Assembly (NCBI GenBank): GCA_015499995.1
Contig: JADNRV010000385.1
Span: 1-41,008, forward strand
Length of the DNA stretch: 41,008 nt
Source of the DNA: Flammula alnicola
Lineage: Eukaryota > Basidiomycota > Agaricomycetes > Agaricales > Strophariaceae
Direction: 5' to 3'
The position numbers were made by a program, and so were the translations under genes. Shown here in pieces: positions 30,749 through 41,008 of this stretch. Numbering within the stretch: position 1 is the first letter of the stretch; every line of letters starts with the position of its first letter. Below the pieces are notes generated by a model that did not search any database, was not told where the DNA came from, and was given only the letters and a program-made list of their open reading frames with translations.

Positions 30749-31819
30749 ATGTAGAAAGCTTGTTGAGGGAGAAGATAAGAACTTTAAGTGGCAGTCACCA
30801 CCACATCGATATGTTCGGCGAGTAAGGCCGCCATTCGGCCGGCGCTAAAGTTCACACGGAACAAGGAGAGTCTAACTGCATCATTCCAAAGCCAACCATC
30901 TGCATCATTGCAGCCAGCATATGTCGTCCGTTCAAAGATTATTTAAGACTGATAACTCATCAAACTATGGACCATCGTCCGTACAGTTTGGCTTATTAAT
31001 TCGTAAATCCTGGCATCAAAACGGCATATTCAGAGCAAAAATCATAGGGAAATATTGGGCACATATCTTCTAGGTTCTAACGAGCGCATCGTTTCCAACT
31101 CCTGTGCATAGTGCGCGCGTGTGGCGGCAGCATTTTGAAAGCATGGAAGCGAATGGAGACAAGCAAGCTGGTAAGTCATCAGCCACACAGCATCTTTGAC
31201 CCAGTCCGCAGTTACTTCTCGTTGAGGGAGCTATTGTATGACGGATGGTTGGCCTGAACTACTACTGTCGCAGAGTGAGGTGGAATCAGCGGTGTGTGCT
31301 GTTGACATCAACGGTTTGGAAATTAGAAGTTAGAGTCACGAACCGGTAAATATTTGTGGCGAGCTTAAGGTCGGAGAGTTCGTCAACTCATGATTCAAAG
31401 AACGATACGAAGTTTGATGTTACTAGCTGCTTGAGGCGCCAGGATGATGGCAGGAAGAAAGAAAGGACCATGTCGCATGTCGCGCTCAATCTCTGAATGG
31501 ATGAATCGGGCATAGCGGACCGCAATCACGTGGTCTCCGAGATCAACGTTGGATCAACATTGGCACTGGCAGTGGGCACAATGCGTTCGTGTTGTTGATA
31601 ACGCTGTTGAATTCCTTTCGCGAGCCATTGACGGCGTCTGACGGTGTACACTGTCGTAGCATTTTGCTGAGTACATTTTCAAGATTTCTCGCTTATATGA
31701 TCCACCCTTTGTGATACATACAGGATCGCAATTCACTCACGTCAAGTTAAAACTGTAACAATCACTGGCATGGACGAGAGGGACACTGCGGACGAGGATT
31801 CGATACATGTCAATCCTAA
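30749..31819. other. Divergent intergenic region
   Basis: Lies between the F-box gene (-) and the kelch gene (+). No recognisable exon or repeat. Confidence 0.4.
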
Positions 31820-33450
31820 TCGTGCATCTACATCTGCAACTCCAAAGCGACATCCTGTTGCTCGCATGCATGCGAGCCGGGTCTCCAAAGCCCAAAACAC
31901 CGGCCAGCGCAACAATGCAGTTGCCCGAATGCGGCGGGCGGGGTCTGCGCTACCTATTGCCACAATGACGGTCGTGCTTCCAATTGGACAGTCAAGCATA
32001 TCGCTGGCAAGTGTCCGCCATTCAACGATCTTCCATGTTGGGTTGACGACCCCTTCAACCGCAAACTCTACATGGTTGGAGGCATTCGGCCGGGAGACGA
32101 TTCGCAAACGCCAACCTCGGATTTCTATTGCTGCGATACTGCCACGATGACTTGGACAGACATGACTGTAAGCTCTAAATTTCATTCTAATTTAATCTGC
32201 TAATTTTTGCCGTTCTCTAAGAATGTTTTGGTACAACGAAACCCCTATGACCCCTTTTCCGAGGAAGAACTAAGACGGCCTCCCAAACGGTTACCAAAAC
32301 TCTCACTCCCAGGCTGCACCCTCCTCCGCATCCACGACTCGAGTTTCATCTTTATTTTTGGAGGATTTGACTATATAACAGACGAAGCTACGTCTAGAGT
32401 CATTGTCATCGACCTTGAGCATACTGCGTGGTGGTATCTGAAGCTCAATGGCGAAGCGGTCAATGCCCGCATAAACCCTGCCGTGGTAGCCATTGATGAC
32501 AAGCTTTATATCTTTGGCGGCTATCGGAAATTTGGACATGATCCTCAACCCCACAGTTCCTTCAGCATTGCTGAGTACAAAGCAGCAGAGGGTATTTGGC
32601 ACTGGGCAGTCCGGGATGCCCCATATTCTAATCCGGTACCCGAAGGACATGTCTTTGGCCAGGGAATCTCTGTTTACAACGGTACAAAAATACTGTTGAC
32701 CCCAGGCCGACTAACTAATGATGATGTGTGTAAAATATCTCCATTTAATTGATTCATGAAATAATGCCTAATGCTTATAAAATTTCAGCCGATTCACTTT
32801 ACCAACGACGCGCTATTCTTCTATCATACCACCAACAAAAGATTCCAACCTGCCGCTGCCGACGTTACAGGAGCATTTCCTCGACAAGTCTCTTGGTATT
32901 CGATCTTCGAACACAGGCCGTTTCTACCACCGACATCCGTGCTGCCTTCCTTGAAACGACCTCGAGGTCGTCCACGCAAAGATGCCATAGCGCCCGTCCA
33001 AACCATGACGCAGGCTCCACCAGTCGCCTTCCTTCCATCAGGGTCGTCTTCGTCATAATATGCGCATGGATTCCTCTTCCCAACACAGACGACATCGTAC
33101 CTGAAATATGGCATCTTTTCCTCAGCCCCGACGAGCGCATCAATTGCCTAGACATTAGTCGGAAGGTCTGGGAACTCGATCAGGACTTTCAAGGGTTTGT
33201 GTGTGTTGGAGGACAGATGCGGCTCATGGGTACTGTTCCGGAGCCTGGAGTTGCAAATCGACATCGGATGCAAGTGGATTCGGACGTGGATGAGGTAGAG
33301 GTGGACCCGAATGCGACATGGAATATGTACCTTGATATTCCTTTGAACACTCCTGAATCCCAGATTTTTCACCTTTGTAACTCATTCTTTCGCTTTCATG
33401 CATACATTATGACCAGATTTTTTGAAGTTGCTCAACCTGCTTTCTACTGA
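31820..33450 (+). pseudogene. Kelch-repeat protein gene with a frameshift
   Basis: Three coding blocks: an open frame 31820-32167 (codon ends at 32167), exon 32222-32725, exon from 32789; introns 32168-32221 and 32726-32788. Kelch-type blades are visible: WVDDPFNRKLYMVGG, SFIFIFGGFDY ... IDLEHTAWWYL, and DDKLYIFGGYRKF ... EGIWHW. After ALFFYHTTNKRFQ a basic AT-hook-like KRPRGRPRKD follows, and the frame stops at 33058. The family-like sequence resumes one frame over (VIICAWIPLP ... PEIWHLFLSPDERINCLDI ... VWELDQDF) to a stop at 33450, so a single indel in the TCGTCTTCGTC run near 33050 seems to break it. The N-terminus is also unclear: an in-frame stop lies at 31817-31819 and no Met precedes the first blade. 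A truncated paralogue sits at 35400. Confidence 0.65.
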
Positions 33451-33958
33451 TTTTTAGTTTCTTTCCATTCTCGTTACATCACGAACTTGCACTGCAGTCC
33501 TACATGTTTTTTTTTCACGTTGCTGCTCTCTGTATATGCGTATCGGGTTGCTATTATGAATTAATGGTCCAACCTTGCGAGGCCATACGCCTCGCCTTCT
33601 GTACATTGTTCCACATAATGTATATCTCTTCTATATGCACTAGACTTGTATTAGTCTAAGGCCTACAAAATATTCATCTGTTGATGAGTCATCAGCAGTC
33701 GAAACCAGCACACAAACGGTGAAACCAACTTCTTGAGTGTTGAATGCGTACTACCACAACCACTTGGAGTAACGTCGATTCGAATGTCGACCTTGAACGT
33801 TTAGCAGTGACAAGTGAACATCGACGCCGGAGTGAACTGAAAGCACTTCTCATGTGTGAAGTTGTTAATGCCTCAATGACTCATAGCACGAATGGCGGGC
33901 TCTTCACCAAGCGCAAAACCAAAAACATTCAGATAAGAGACCTTTTCTTGCTTTCTTT
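33451..33958. other. Spacer between kelch and GH5 relics
   Basis: 3' flank of the kelch gene; a T tract near 33507-33515. No gene seen. Confidence 0.4.
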
Positions 33959-34998
33959 CTACGGACCCTCATATTCACGTATATTACATTCAGCGAGATA
34001 AACTCGAAAAATCTGCAGGTAAAACCATTCCAAGGCCATTTTACCCAAAGTCCTCTCCAGCAAGTGCAGCGGCTTGGTGCGTACTCTTGAAAGACCTCGT
34101 ACGTTGACAGATAAATTGACGAAGGCCTTTGCGAAAAGAGCATTGAGGTCGTACCTGAGGCGAGTCCAGTAAGTTTGAGCTGAATTAGGGTCAAGCGAAG
34201 ACGACTTACCAATGAGGCGCAAACACCATGTTTGCAGGCCGGAAATCCTCCGTCCACGATGCAGGTGCGAACTAGAAAGGATCGATTTAAGAAAAACCCG
34301 CAAATCAGAAAGCGACTATGAGCAATTTCGGCGGAAACATGTCTCCGGCCCAGAATAAAGTGCTATGTGAGGTAAGACCGCGAATGCGAAGAAACAATAG
34401 TAATGGCACTCACGCCATAGTCGCCGCAGCAGGTTTCTGATATCCGCATGGCCATAAACCCCGCTCTGCCTCAACATGACCTCCGCCTCTCTGTCCAAGT
34501 AACCACGCAGCTCCAGCGTCTTCTACGGCATGCACGTTGAATCCTCCTAGCTCCAAAGTCCGCTGGAGCACCAGATCCTCCGCAGTATCGCGACCAAACA
34601 TCCTTCCCATGTAACCAGGAATCGAACTCCATGGACGAAAGAAGTTGAGATACGATATCCTAACAGGAGAGAAACACACGCACTGAAGGTCAGCCCCCAT
34701 CGTCGCAGGCGCGAGAAGTGCTCATGGACTTCTTCCAGAGGGAATGGCCGTCCAACGAAAGTGACGGATCGGTGGTCTCCAGGAAAGTTCTCGTGGTCAT
34801 GGTCGGCTGGTCTACACGAAAAAGAGAATCACAAAAATTCAATACTTTCTCCCAATGCAAAATACAACGCAGCAGGCTCACGTTTTACACGAACCAGACA
34901 AGCTCTCGAGCTACAGACGCGATCGTATCCGTTAACAAAGTGTCGGCACTCAGCGCGCAAGGGTCTCGCCGTTCCTCGGGAAGACCAGTCATGTGCAT
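33959..34998 (-). pseudogene. GH5 glycosidase pseudogene (GH5_12-like)
   Basis: Minus-strand blocks follow the order of fungal GH5 glucosylceramidase/steryl-glucosidase-type enzymes. An exon from ATG 34998 ending at 34889 leads through an intron (acceptor GTGTAG) to SVTFVGRPFPLEE and HFSRLRRWGL. Next come VRFLVTWE, directly DVWSRYCGGSGAPA, then, one frame over, ELGGFNVHAVEDAGAAWLL and LWPCGYQKPAAATM, an intron, and TLFWAGDMFPP. After a gap follow FRPANMVFAPHW, an intron, and YDLNALFAKAFVNLSVNV (to 33959). Roughly 40-45 codons are missing between VTWE and DVWSR, a 2-nt loss shifts the frame after GAPA, and the part holding the acid/base NEP motif is gone. It cannot be active. The intact family cleaves sphingolipid or sterol glucosides. 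Confidence 0.7.
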
Positions 34999-35399
34999 AG
35001 GAGGGTATAGGTCCAGGGGTATAATTCAGGTCTTTAGATGGATGAAATGCCTAAGAAGGCGCAATTCGCGGTTCAATTCAGCGTGAATGGAGGGAAAGTA
35101 GCGCCTACCGGTTCCGTTTTGGTTCCGTTCTTCTTCTTCTACCTCTGGTTGAACATTGGATACGGACGAAGCAGATTTAGGCTTGTCGTCGTCAACTATT
35201 ACGAACGATGCGCCCAAGCTGGAAGAGGTCGATAGTCGACTCGAAAGCTTTAAGATGCGTGGTGGTTTGAACTGATCGTCGTAAATAATACACTCGTGAC
35301 GTTCGTCACTGCCGTGGCCGAGATCTCAATTCGCTGACTCTCTCTCTCTCATCACCGACTCCCAAGACCTTCAAATTGCCTTCCATTGACATTATCATT

Positions 35400-35598
35400 A
35401 TGGCTTCCCAGATTCCTGAACAACATAACAATGCGCATATGGATGCCTCCATTTCCACCAATGATTCCCAGGTTTTCCCGCCTGAGTTGAAACATTTCGC
35501 GGGCCATTGCCCGCCACCCCACTATTGCGAACGTTGGATTAATGATTACCACAACCACAAGCTTTACATTGTTGGAGGATTTCACCTGGGACTCAATC
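35400..35598 (+). pseudogene. Truncated second kelch-gene copy (5' end only)
   Basis: ATG at 35400 opens MASQIPEQHNNAHMDA..., then HFAGHCPPPHYCERW and NDYHNHKLYIVGGF, which matches HIAGKCPPFNDLPCW ... NRKLYMVGG of the kelch gene at 31820. Similarity stops abruptly at about 35595, where a palindrome cluster begins; the remaining blades are absent from the window. The likely cause is insertion of the KDZ element, with the rest of the gene beyond the right edge or lost. Confidence 0.65.
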
Positions 35599-35601
35599 AC
35601 C

Positions 35602-35737
35602 TAATGCTGACAGTGATGTGCACATGCCTACTCTAGTAGAGTATTTAGGCATGTGCACATCACACTCTGAGCAGAGCACTCTAATGTGCACACGAATGCC
35701 TAATCATGTGCACATTAGAGTCAGCTCAGCACATGCT
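35602..35737. repeat. Cluster of perfect and near-perfect palindromes at the element's left end
   Basis: Palindrome 1 (35615-35661): arm GATGTGCACATGCCTA plus CTCTA, mirrored after a short loop. Palindrome 2 (35678-35721): 14-bp perfect arms ACTCTAATGTGCAC / GTGCACATTAGAGT around a 16-nt loop. The core TGTGCACA recurs in both. Such a cluster could be a transposase-binding terminus. Confidence 0.85.
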
Positions 35738-36001
35738 CAAGGCCATACAAGCCGTGCCGGCATATCCAAGGCATGCCTGCCGGCCTCTTGGTGCGCTTGT
35801 GGCATGCATCCACACGCGCCTCCACACGCGCCTTGTGCGCGCTCAGGTGCGCCCATTCCCATATTTGTCAGCCCCCGCCGTTCCTCCAAGGGGCAACCGC
35901 CACATACCATTCTGGGTAATGTACTTAGTAGCTAGATCCAGTAAATCATTAAACCGCGTAATAAGCATCAATAAAATGTAATGCTTGTATTTCTAAGGAT
36001 A

Positions 36002-39000
36002 TTACAGTGCATCTACAGATATAGACCCGAGGGGTGCATTATGCTCAGCCTCATCTTGAAGCGGTGACACCTCGTCATCCTCACCATCGTCCTCCTCCCT
36101 CATGCTACTACTACGTGGAACAATATCACAGCGACCTTCAGACTGTACATACTTTGCGACATTGCACCAGAGCATGCCACAGTGACGCGCCATCATCAAG
36201 AATTGCTCCTGCTGGTTGAGCGCAAATGCGACCCGTCCTGCGTCGAACAGTGGGTCCGCCGGCACATTTGGAAGACACCAGCTAGCCAGATCCGCGGCGC
36301 GCTTAGACCAAGTTGCGGCACGATGGAGGAGGAACTGTTGAACGCGCCGCATCTCCTCCTGCAGCAGTTCGACTTCCTCCCTCCATCGGTCTTGCCGTGC
36401 TCTGCTCTTACACCACTCCACGCGGAGAACTAAAGGTGTAACATGTAGATATCAATATAATCTGTCAGAAATTTCGAAGCATACACGCACTATCGTGGAG
36501 CGCCCCATCGCCGTGCATCTGCTCGCCAACCCCCGCATGCCTCCATATCCACGACAACATTCTATGACCCTCCGATGCGACCTCCTTCTCCGTCCCCCCT
36601 GGCTTCCTCCTTTGCTTCTTCCTCGCCTTCTCTGAGTCGTCATCTTCAGCCGCTGCTGCACGGATGTCACCCTTCTTCAGTTCTGGAACAAGGTTCTCCC
36701 ACCCCTCAACCCCTAATCGAGGCGCCAATCCAGCCAGCGCAGATCGCGCTGCACAGTATCGGTTTGCCGCAGCGTTGACCTTGGCCTGACACCTCACGAC
36801 GATGGTATTCGCTCGAGTATTTGCCACTTGGCCACGCTGAAACCGCGCCTTGTCGATGAGGACATAGGATCGAAGGCGGAGACCCTCGCGAAGATCGTCA
36901 AGCGCATCGGAGGCCTGTGCTTGGCGCAATTTCCATTCAATACTGAGCAGGCGCATGTCGCATGGAGTCGTGGAGGTCAGGGAGGAGGGAAGTCTGAGGA
37001 GCACCTCATGCGCGGGGATTTCCAGTTGTTCATCCATAGCGTCATGGGCACGAGCACGAACCATTCGTAGGCTGGGAATATACATGTGTTGAACCTCAAT
37101 CCAGGCCTCGATCTTCCTCTTGAGTGTTGACATACGAAGCTTGAGGTTTGTCTTCTGTTTATCGGTAGCAGTAGTTGAGCTCAGACTTGCAGCGGTCATC
37201 GCCGTCTGACGTCTAGGATGTATGTTTAAATTGATATCTTATTGAATAACATAACTAGAGACTTACTGGCTCTCCTCAAGGTCAATGCCCATAGAAATAA
37301 GGTGGCTGGCCGATATTTCCTCGTGCATTACATATGCGACGCCCAATGATGCGTCTGCATGTTCCTCGTCAGCAAGCTGAAGACGAACTGCATTTTGAGA
37401 CAGCGCTAGACAGGCTCGTTATAAATAAAAGAATAAACCATACATTAGTCTGGTAACACACCTTTAACACGAGTTTCCATTGGATTAGGAAGGCTGGTAT
37501 CCTTCTCCCAGGCAGATAGCTCCACCTCCCATAGCGAAACATCCTCAGCGGGGAGCCTTTCTGTCAGCGCCTTGTGCAGCTCCCTATGCTCGACCATCTC
37601 AGGTACCGCATCTGTAATTCGCTTCAGGAGTATCGTCGCTAGAAATTTAAATGATCAGTTTCATTAAAATGTGCATAGAGGTGAATAACGCACCGAGCTT
37701 CACCGTCTTCTTCCAGTTCCAGTCTCCGAAATGGTCATCGAGAGTATCACGGCGGGCCCCCGGCCCCATTTCCCGAGTGCTTGAAGCAATGGGATTGATG
37801 TGAGCCCATCCACGTTCAACGCCTTCGCCATCTGTTCGCCCAACTTTGGGATTGAAATTGAACGAATACTTGGTCTGGCATTTCAGGACATGAGCGGGAA
37901 GATGGAATTTGGGGACCAGGAATCGATACGAGGTAGAGCTGTCGTGATTAACGCGCATCCAGGATGGGTAGATTTTGAGGCGTTCCCAGAGGTTGATGCT
38001 CCATTGGCAGGCGATATCATATGATATCACGACCTCGACCAGCTCCTCGAGCTCCACGCTTGAGCAAAAGAGATAATCCATATTCACGTAGCTAAAAATA
38101 GATGCATTAGCAAACTTGTTCTATAAATATAAATGTCGTAGATCACACACCGTTCGCCCTTCTGGAGATCTCCAACAGAGCTTGGGCGCTTCATATCGTG
38201 CCGAGTACAATCCACAGTCCCAGCCCCAGATGCTGCCAGCCCATCCTTTCCCCTCTCTTTGTTGACAGCGTTGTGATTGGAGCAAGTGCTGGGCTATTGT
38301 AGCGTTCATCAGAGGCAGCGACCATGAAAGAAATAAATCGGTACTCACCTCCTGTATTACGAGGGTTCCAAAAGTGTTTAAAAACTCCTTGAATTCACTC
38401 TCATGGACAAAGTATGCCCATCCATTGCTCAAGCTAGGATCCGAGGCATTATTGCTCACCATCTTCCGCTTCAATCGGAAGTTGGCATCCATTCCAAGGA
38501 AAAGAGTGTAGAGAAATCTAGAATGAGACATCAGTGACAATAGATAATGAGATTCAATCATTCACACCTTTTTTCGGGGGGTGCATCCCTCCAATCGCTC
38601 TCCAGGTTTACTCCGGGATGAGGACATGCGGGACAGAGCACGGCACATTCGCGTTGGCGCGTACCAGCTGCCCCAGAAGACTCGTGTCCACGTCCAGACC
38701 GCTTGAGCATCTTGATATTCCGGTACTGCCAGACCATTCTCATGAACGCACGGTAGCGATCCTAATCAAGGCAGTTAGATAGATACTAAAGCGGCCCACT
38801 GGAATGAAATAGTATCTCACGGGAATTGTGGTCGTCCCTATATTGTCTGAAAGTCTTGCCAAAGACTGATAATACTCGAACGCAGATGCCTTGGATTCAA
38901 AGGATAGAATTTGAAAGGTATTGAGAACCCGCAGAGTGGCGGCTGAGCGAGGAAATCCGACGGTGGATGGGTACCAGCCAAAGCGAAGCAGTTGGACGAA

Positions 39001-39848
39001 ATGGGGTGGAGGGGTACCACAGCCACAGTAGTTCAGCGTAACTTCATGTATGCCATTCGTCTCTATGACAGTAAATGTGTTGTGGGAAGAGCGGACAGGG
39101 AAGTGGCAGGATTCGCCCAGCGGATGGCCGAGCTGGAAGCAGAAGCCTAGTGACTTGAAGCTAGTCTTTGCGAAGTACCCTTCTTCCCGCCAGACCTGTT
39201 ACCACAAGGTAAGACATCCACATATGACATCAAGCAGGCAAACTGACCTCGATCCGGTGCAAGCCATTCTGAAAGTGCCTGCGAAGAAGACAGCCAGAGC
39301 AGTACAGCTCACGGCCATCACAGTCAATGCACCGGTAAACCTGCGCGCCAGTATCACCACAGTCACGGCAGGTAGGCGTTAAAGTGCCACGGCTCTCTAA
39401 TCGTAGGAACTCGGCGAGAAAGACTTCGCGATCGAGAAGCCACTGCCGCATAGGAAAGTCCTGCCAGAACATTATTAAATTTTGTAATAGACAACAAGAC
39501 TGTACATACCCCTTTGCGCTGTTTGCGAGTAGATGATTTTGGAATGCTGGTTTCTTCCAGAAACTCTGCGTATGCTGGATCGATTGCATCGTCGACATTT
39601 GCCTCCCAAATTGGGGCAGAGGATGGGTAAATTGGGTCATATGGGTCATCCAATGCCGCGAAGTCGCCTGCATCAGTCAAATCGTCCAGCTCCACTTTAC
39701 GGGAACGGTACCCCATTTGCCCGCTAGGCAGCATGCTGAAGGATGTCGAAAGGATAGGAGTGGATGCAGGCACAGGGGGATCAGGCTCGTCCGCGATGGA
39801 AATCATGCAGCCATTGGGTGAGCGTTGGCGGCGCCGTCGTTTCGACAT
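36002..39848 (-). CDS. KDZ transposase with CxC2-like zinc cluster
   Basis: Eleven exons (minus): 39848-39510, 39460-39248, 39195-38821, 38761-38568, 38517-38349, 38293-38151, 38091-37694, 37638-37462, 37405-37267, 37212-36491, 36429-36002; 1098 residues, every junction in phase with GT-AG. It starts with a basic MSKRRRRQR (nuclear-localisation-like) and an acidic linker. A CxC2-type cysteine cluster follows at about 144-181 (CRDC, CIDC, CSGC, then two His). The KDZ core includes LGMDANF (Asp384), DMKRPSSVGDLQKGERYVNMDY, SYDIACQW (Asp503), PKFHLPAHV and GRTDGEGVERGW (Glu567 or Glu570), the likely DDE-type triad. A long helical, coiled-coil-prone C-terminus ends in an acidic tail. The complete open frame suggests a recently active copy. 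KDZ elements are linked in the literature to TET/JBP genes; none is visible here. Confidence 0.9.
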
Positions 39849-40039
39849 GTCAAGATAGTATTCTGTAACAGTATGAACAAATTCTACATAGGCAGTACAT
39901 GGAATATTACGCACCATGAGCTCACTCGTGGGTTCTGTGGTGGCAAGATCTCCAGATTTCTGCCGGATCGGTTCATTTCAATGCCATACGCAACATTTGC
40001 TGTTGAATTTTCCTTGTGTCGCGGCCCACGTTCGTGCGA

Positions 40040-40760
40040 AATTACATTACCCTCCCCTCGTTTGACCTTTTGCAATGCAGAAGTGCCGCAAAGATCACGT
40101 GATTGCATGCAAAGCGCTTATTCAACCATTATCCGTGTTTGCTCCATGCGTGCATGTATTCAAACCTGGCGACCCGATCATTATGTACGGATGCAGTAGA
40201 TTAAACTGTAAAACCTTGTTCCATCATTGGTGCCTGATCGTCGTGATGGCACAGACGTCAGTTGTGGGTCCATGTCCACCGACACGCTCACTCGACGCAG
40301 GGTAGCTAGCTCATAGCTGTATGCAGTTCAACAGAACCACAGAAATTTCTTAGGAGATACTACTTGTGGGCATGTCTCAAGTGCTCTGAATACATACATA
40401 TGCGCGATGCGTGAATTTCAAACAATGAATTTCAACACATCTGCGTGACTAATACATATGCGCGATGCGCGAATTTCCAACAATGAATTCAACGCATCTG
40501 CGAGACTTCAGTATTGCAAAAAGCTTCTGGATTTTTTTTTCCAGGCGCACGTTTGCTCATGAATACATTACCCCCCCCCTGTTCGACCTTTTGAGATGCG
40601 GCAAAAGGAATTCCAGCTCGGTCAGGAATATATTACCGCCCCCTCATTCGACTTTTTGGGACGCGGTGCCGGCAAAACTCAGCCGTGCCCTTATTCAACC
40701 GCTATCTGCGTTGCTCGATGCATGCGGGAACATGCGGCGGCGGCCAGCATATTCTGAATG
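40040..40760. repeat. Diverged repeats near the right side of the KDZ element
   Basis: Three related blocks start at about 40043, 40561 and 40624. Each has ATTAC followed by a C-rich run, then TTCGAC- or TTTGACCTTTTG-like sequence and a GCGG or GCAGAAG stretch. Blocks 1 and 3 also share TTATTCAACC ... TGCATG downstream. They lie upstream of the transposase start, consistent with subterminal repeats. Confidence 0.6.
40396..40511. repeat. 58-bp tandem repeat, two copies
   Basis: ACATATGCGCGATGCG begins at 40396 and again at 40454; the units share AATTTC, AACAATGAAT and CATCTGCG and differ by a few substitutions and a 1-nt indel. Confidence 0.8.
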
Positions 40761-40811
40761 TGGCGATGCTCATGATAACAGAGCTGCATTGAGGAAAATA
40801 CGCCTAATACG

Positions 40812-41000
40812 CTAATACATTTGACTAGGTTGTACGGAAAGTATTTCTACCAAAATAAAGGCACGATCATCGGGGAGACTGGCTGCAGTCGAAAAAAGTT
40901 GCAGCGCAGCCTCGGTCCGATCTTCTAACTTACCGTCGATGAGTTTCTTCTGCGCCCTACCTGCCGCGGTCAATTTGAGAGTGGTTCCAGTTTGGAACCA
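40812..41000 (-). CDS. Possible terminal exon of an unknown gene
   Basis: A minus-strand frame open from 41000 to a TAG at 40812 reads as a helix-forming protein segment (LTAAGRAQKKLIDGKLEDR, then EAALQLFSTAASLPDDRAF). It has no ATG and no confirmed acceptor; an internal GTAAGTTAG resembles a donor, so the exon limits may differ. No family recognised. Confidence 0.2.
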   Translation of the reverse strand, partial: WFQTGTTLKLTAAGRAQKKLIDGKLEDRTEAALQLFSTAASLPDDRAFILVEILSVQPSQMY

Positions 41001-41008
41001 TTAGTCTA

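Larger units (their letters stand above)
35599..40811 (-). mobile_element. KDZ (Kyakuja-Dileera-Zisupton) transposon; right end uncertain
   Basis: The element contains one complete KDZ transposase gene (36002-39848). The left limit is set where the kelch fragment stops and palindromic repeats start. The right limit is a guess: diverged repeats continue to about 40760, and I found no inverted match to the left terminus or target duplication, so the element may run past the window. Confidence 0.6.

Noticed and set aside
35026..35217. 63-codon minus-strand frame upstream of the GH5 relic, as its N-terminal exon
   Set aside because: It starts with TTG and cannot be joined in frame with confidence; no GH5 N-terminal motif.
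40983..41001. Perfect short inverted repeat TGGTTCCA / TGGAACCA near the right edge
   Set aside because: Only 8 bp with a 3-nt loop and no relation to the left KDZ terminus; likely chance.
1..41008. tRNA genes, rRNA, CRISPR arrays, bacterial operon signals
   Set aside because: No tRNA B-box or cloverleaf, no rRNA segment and no regularly spaced repeats were seen; the spliced genes are clearly eukaryotic.

Overview
The window looks like a chromosome segment of a basidiomycete fungus, most likely an Agaricomycete. Genes on both strands are cut into many small exons by introns of about 50-65 nt. The families present (KDZ and tnp2 transposases, RTA1, a tandem type-B carboxylesterase pair, F-box/LRR, NT-C2) are typical of mushroom genomes. 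Most gene models below were joined by hand from splice sites and reading frame; no search was run.

Layout. 1-1.9 kb: the 5' end of a decayed Ty3/gypsy retroelement on the minus strand (gag relic plus a 518-bp LTR). It lies just inside the 3' end of a tnp2 (En/Spm-CACTA type) transposase gene (1.9-4.9 kb, minus). 5.4-7.6 kb: an intact 12-exon amino-acid/GABA-type permease. 8.1-9.7 kb: an HMG-box transcription factor (minus). 9.7-12.7 kb: mostly gene-poor, with a TATA box followed by a 92-bp tandem repeat and an orphan C2H2 zinc-finger exon. 12.8-13.5 kb: mitochondrial ribosomal protein bL28m. 14.3-22.5 kb: a direct duplication of about 3.1 kb carrying two intact 14-exon secreted carboxylesterases, separated by an 893-bp non-autonomous hAT-like element with a perfect 8-bp target duplication. 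23.4-24.7 kb: an RTA1-family membrane protein. 25.3-27.3 kb: an NT-C2 (EEIG1/EHBP1-type) protein (minus).

From 27.8 to 35.6 kb the sequence is a gene graveyard. It holds an inverted carboxylesterase relic, an F-box/LRR gene with a C-terminal frameshift, a kelch-repeat gene with a frameshift, a GH5 glycosidase pseudogene with an internal deletion, and a truncated second kelch copy. That kelch copy ends at a cluster of palindromes where a KDZ transposon begins (35.6 kb to about 40.8 kb or beyond). The KDZ transposase (36.0-39.85 kb, minus, 11 exons, 1098 codons) is open throughout and keeps the CxC2-like zinc cluster and a plausible catalytic triad.

The window does not show a single operon-like system. 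Its most interesting points are the intact KDZ transposase with its palindromic end; the retroelement whose LTR carries an 11-nt match implying Tf1-like self-priming; GC-AG introns kept at the same sites in both esterases and also present in the permease; and carboxylesterase duplication and decay (two intact, one relic). The housekeeping genes (bL28m, permease, HMG, NT-C2) look ordinary.
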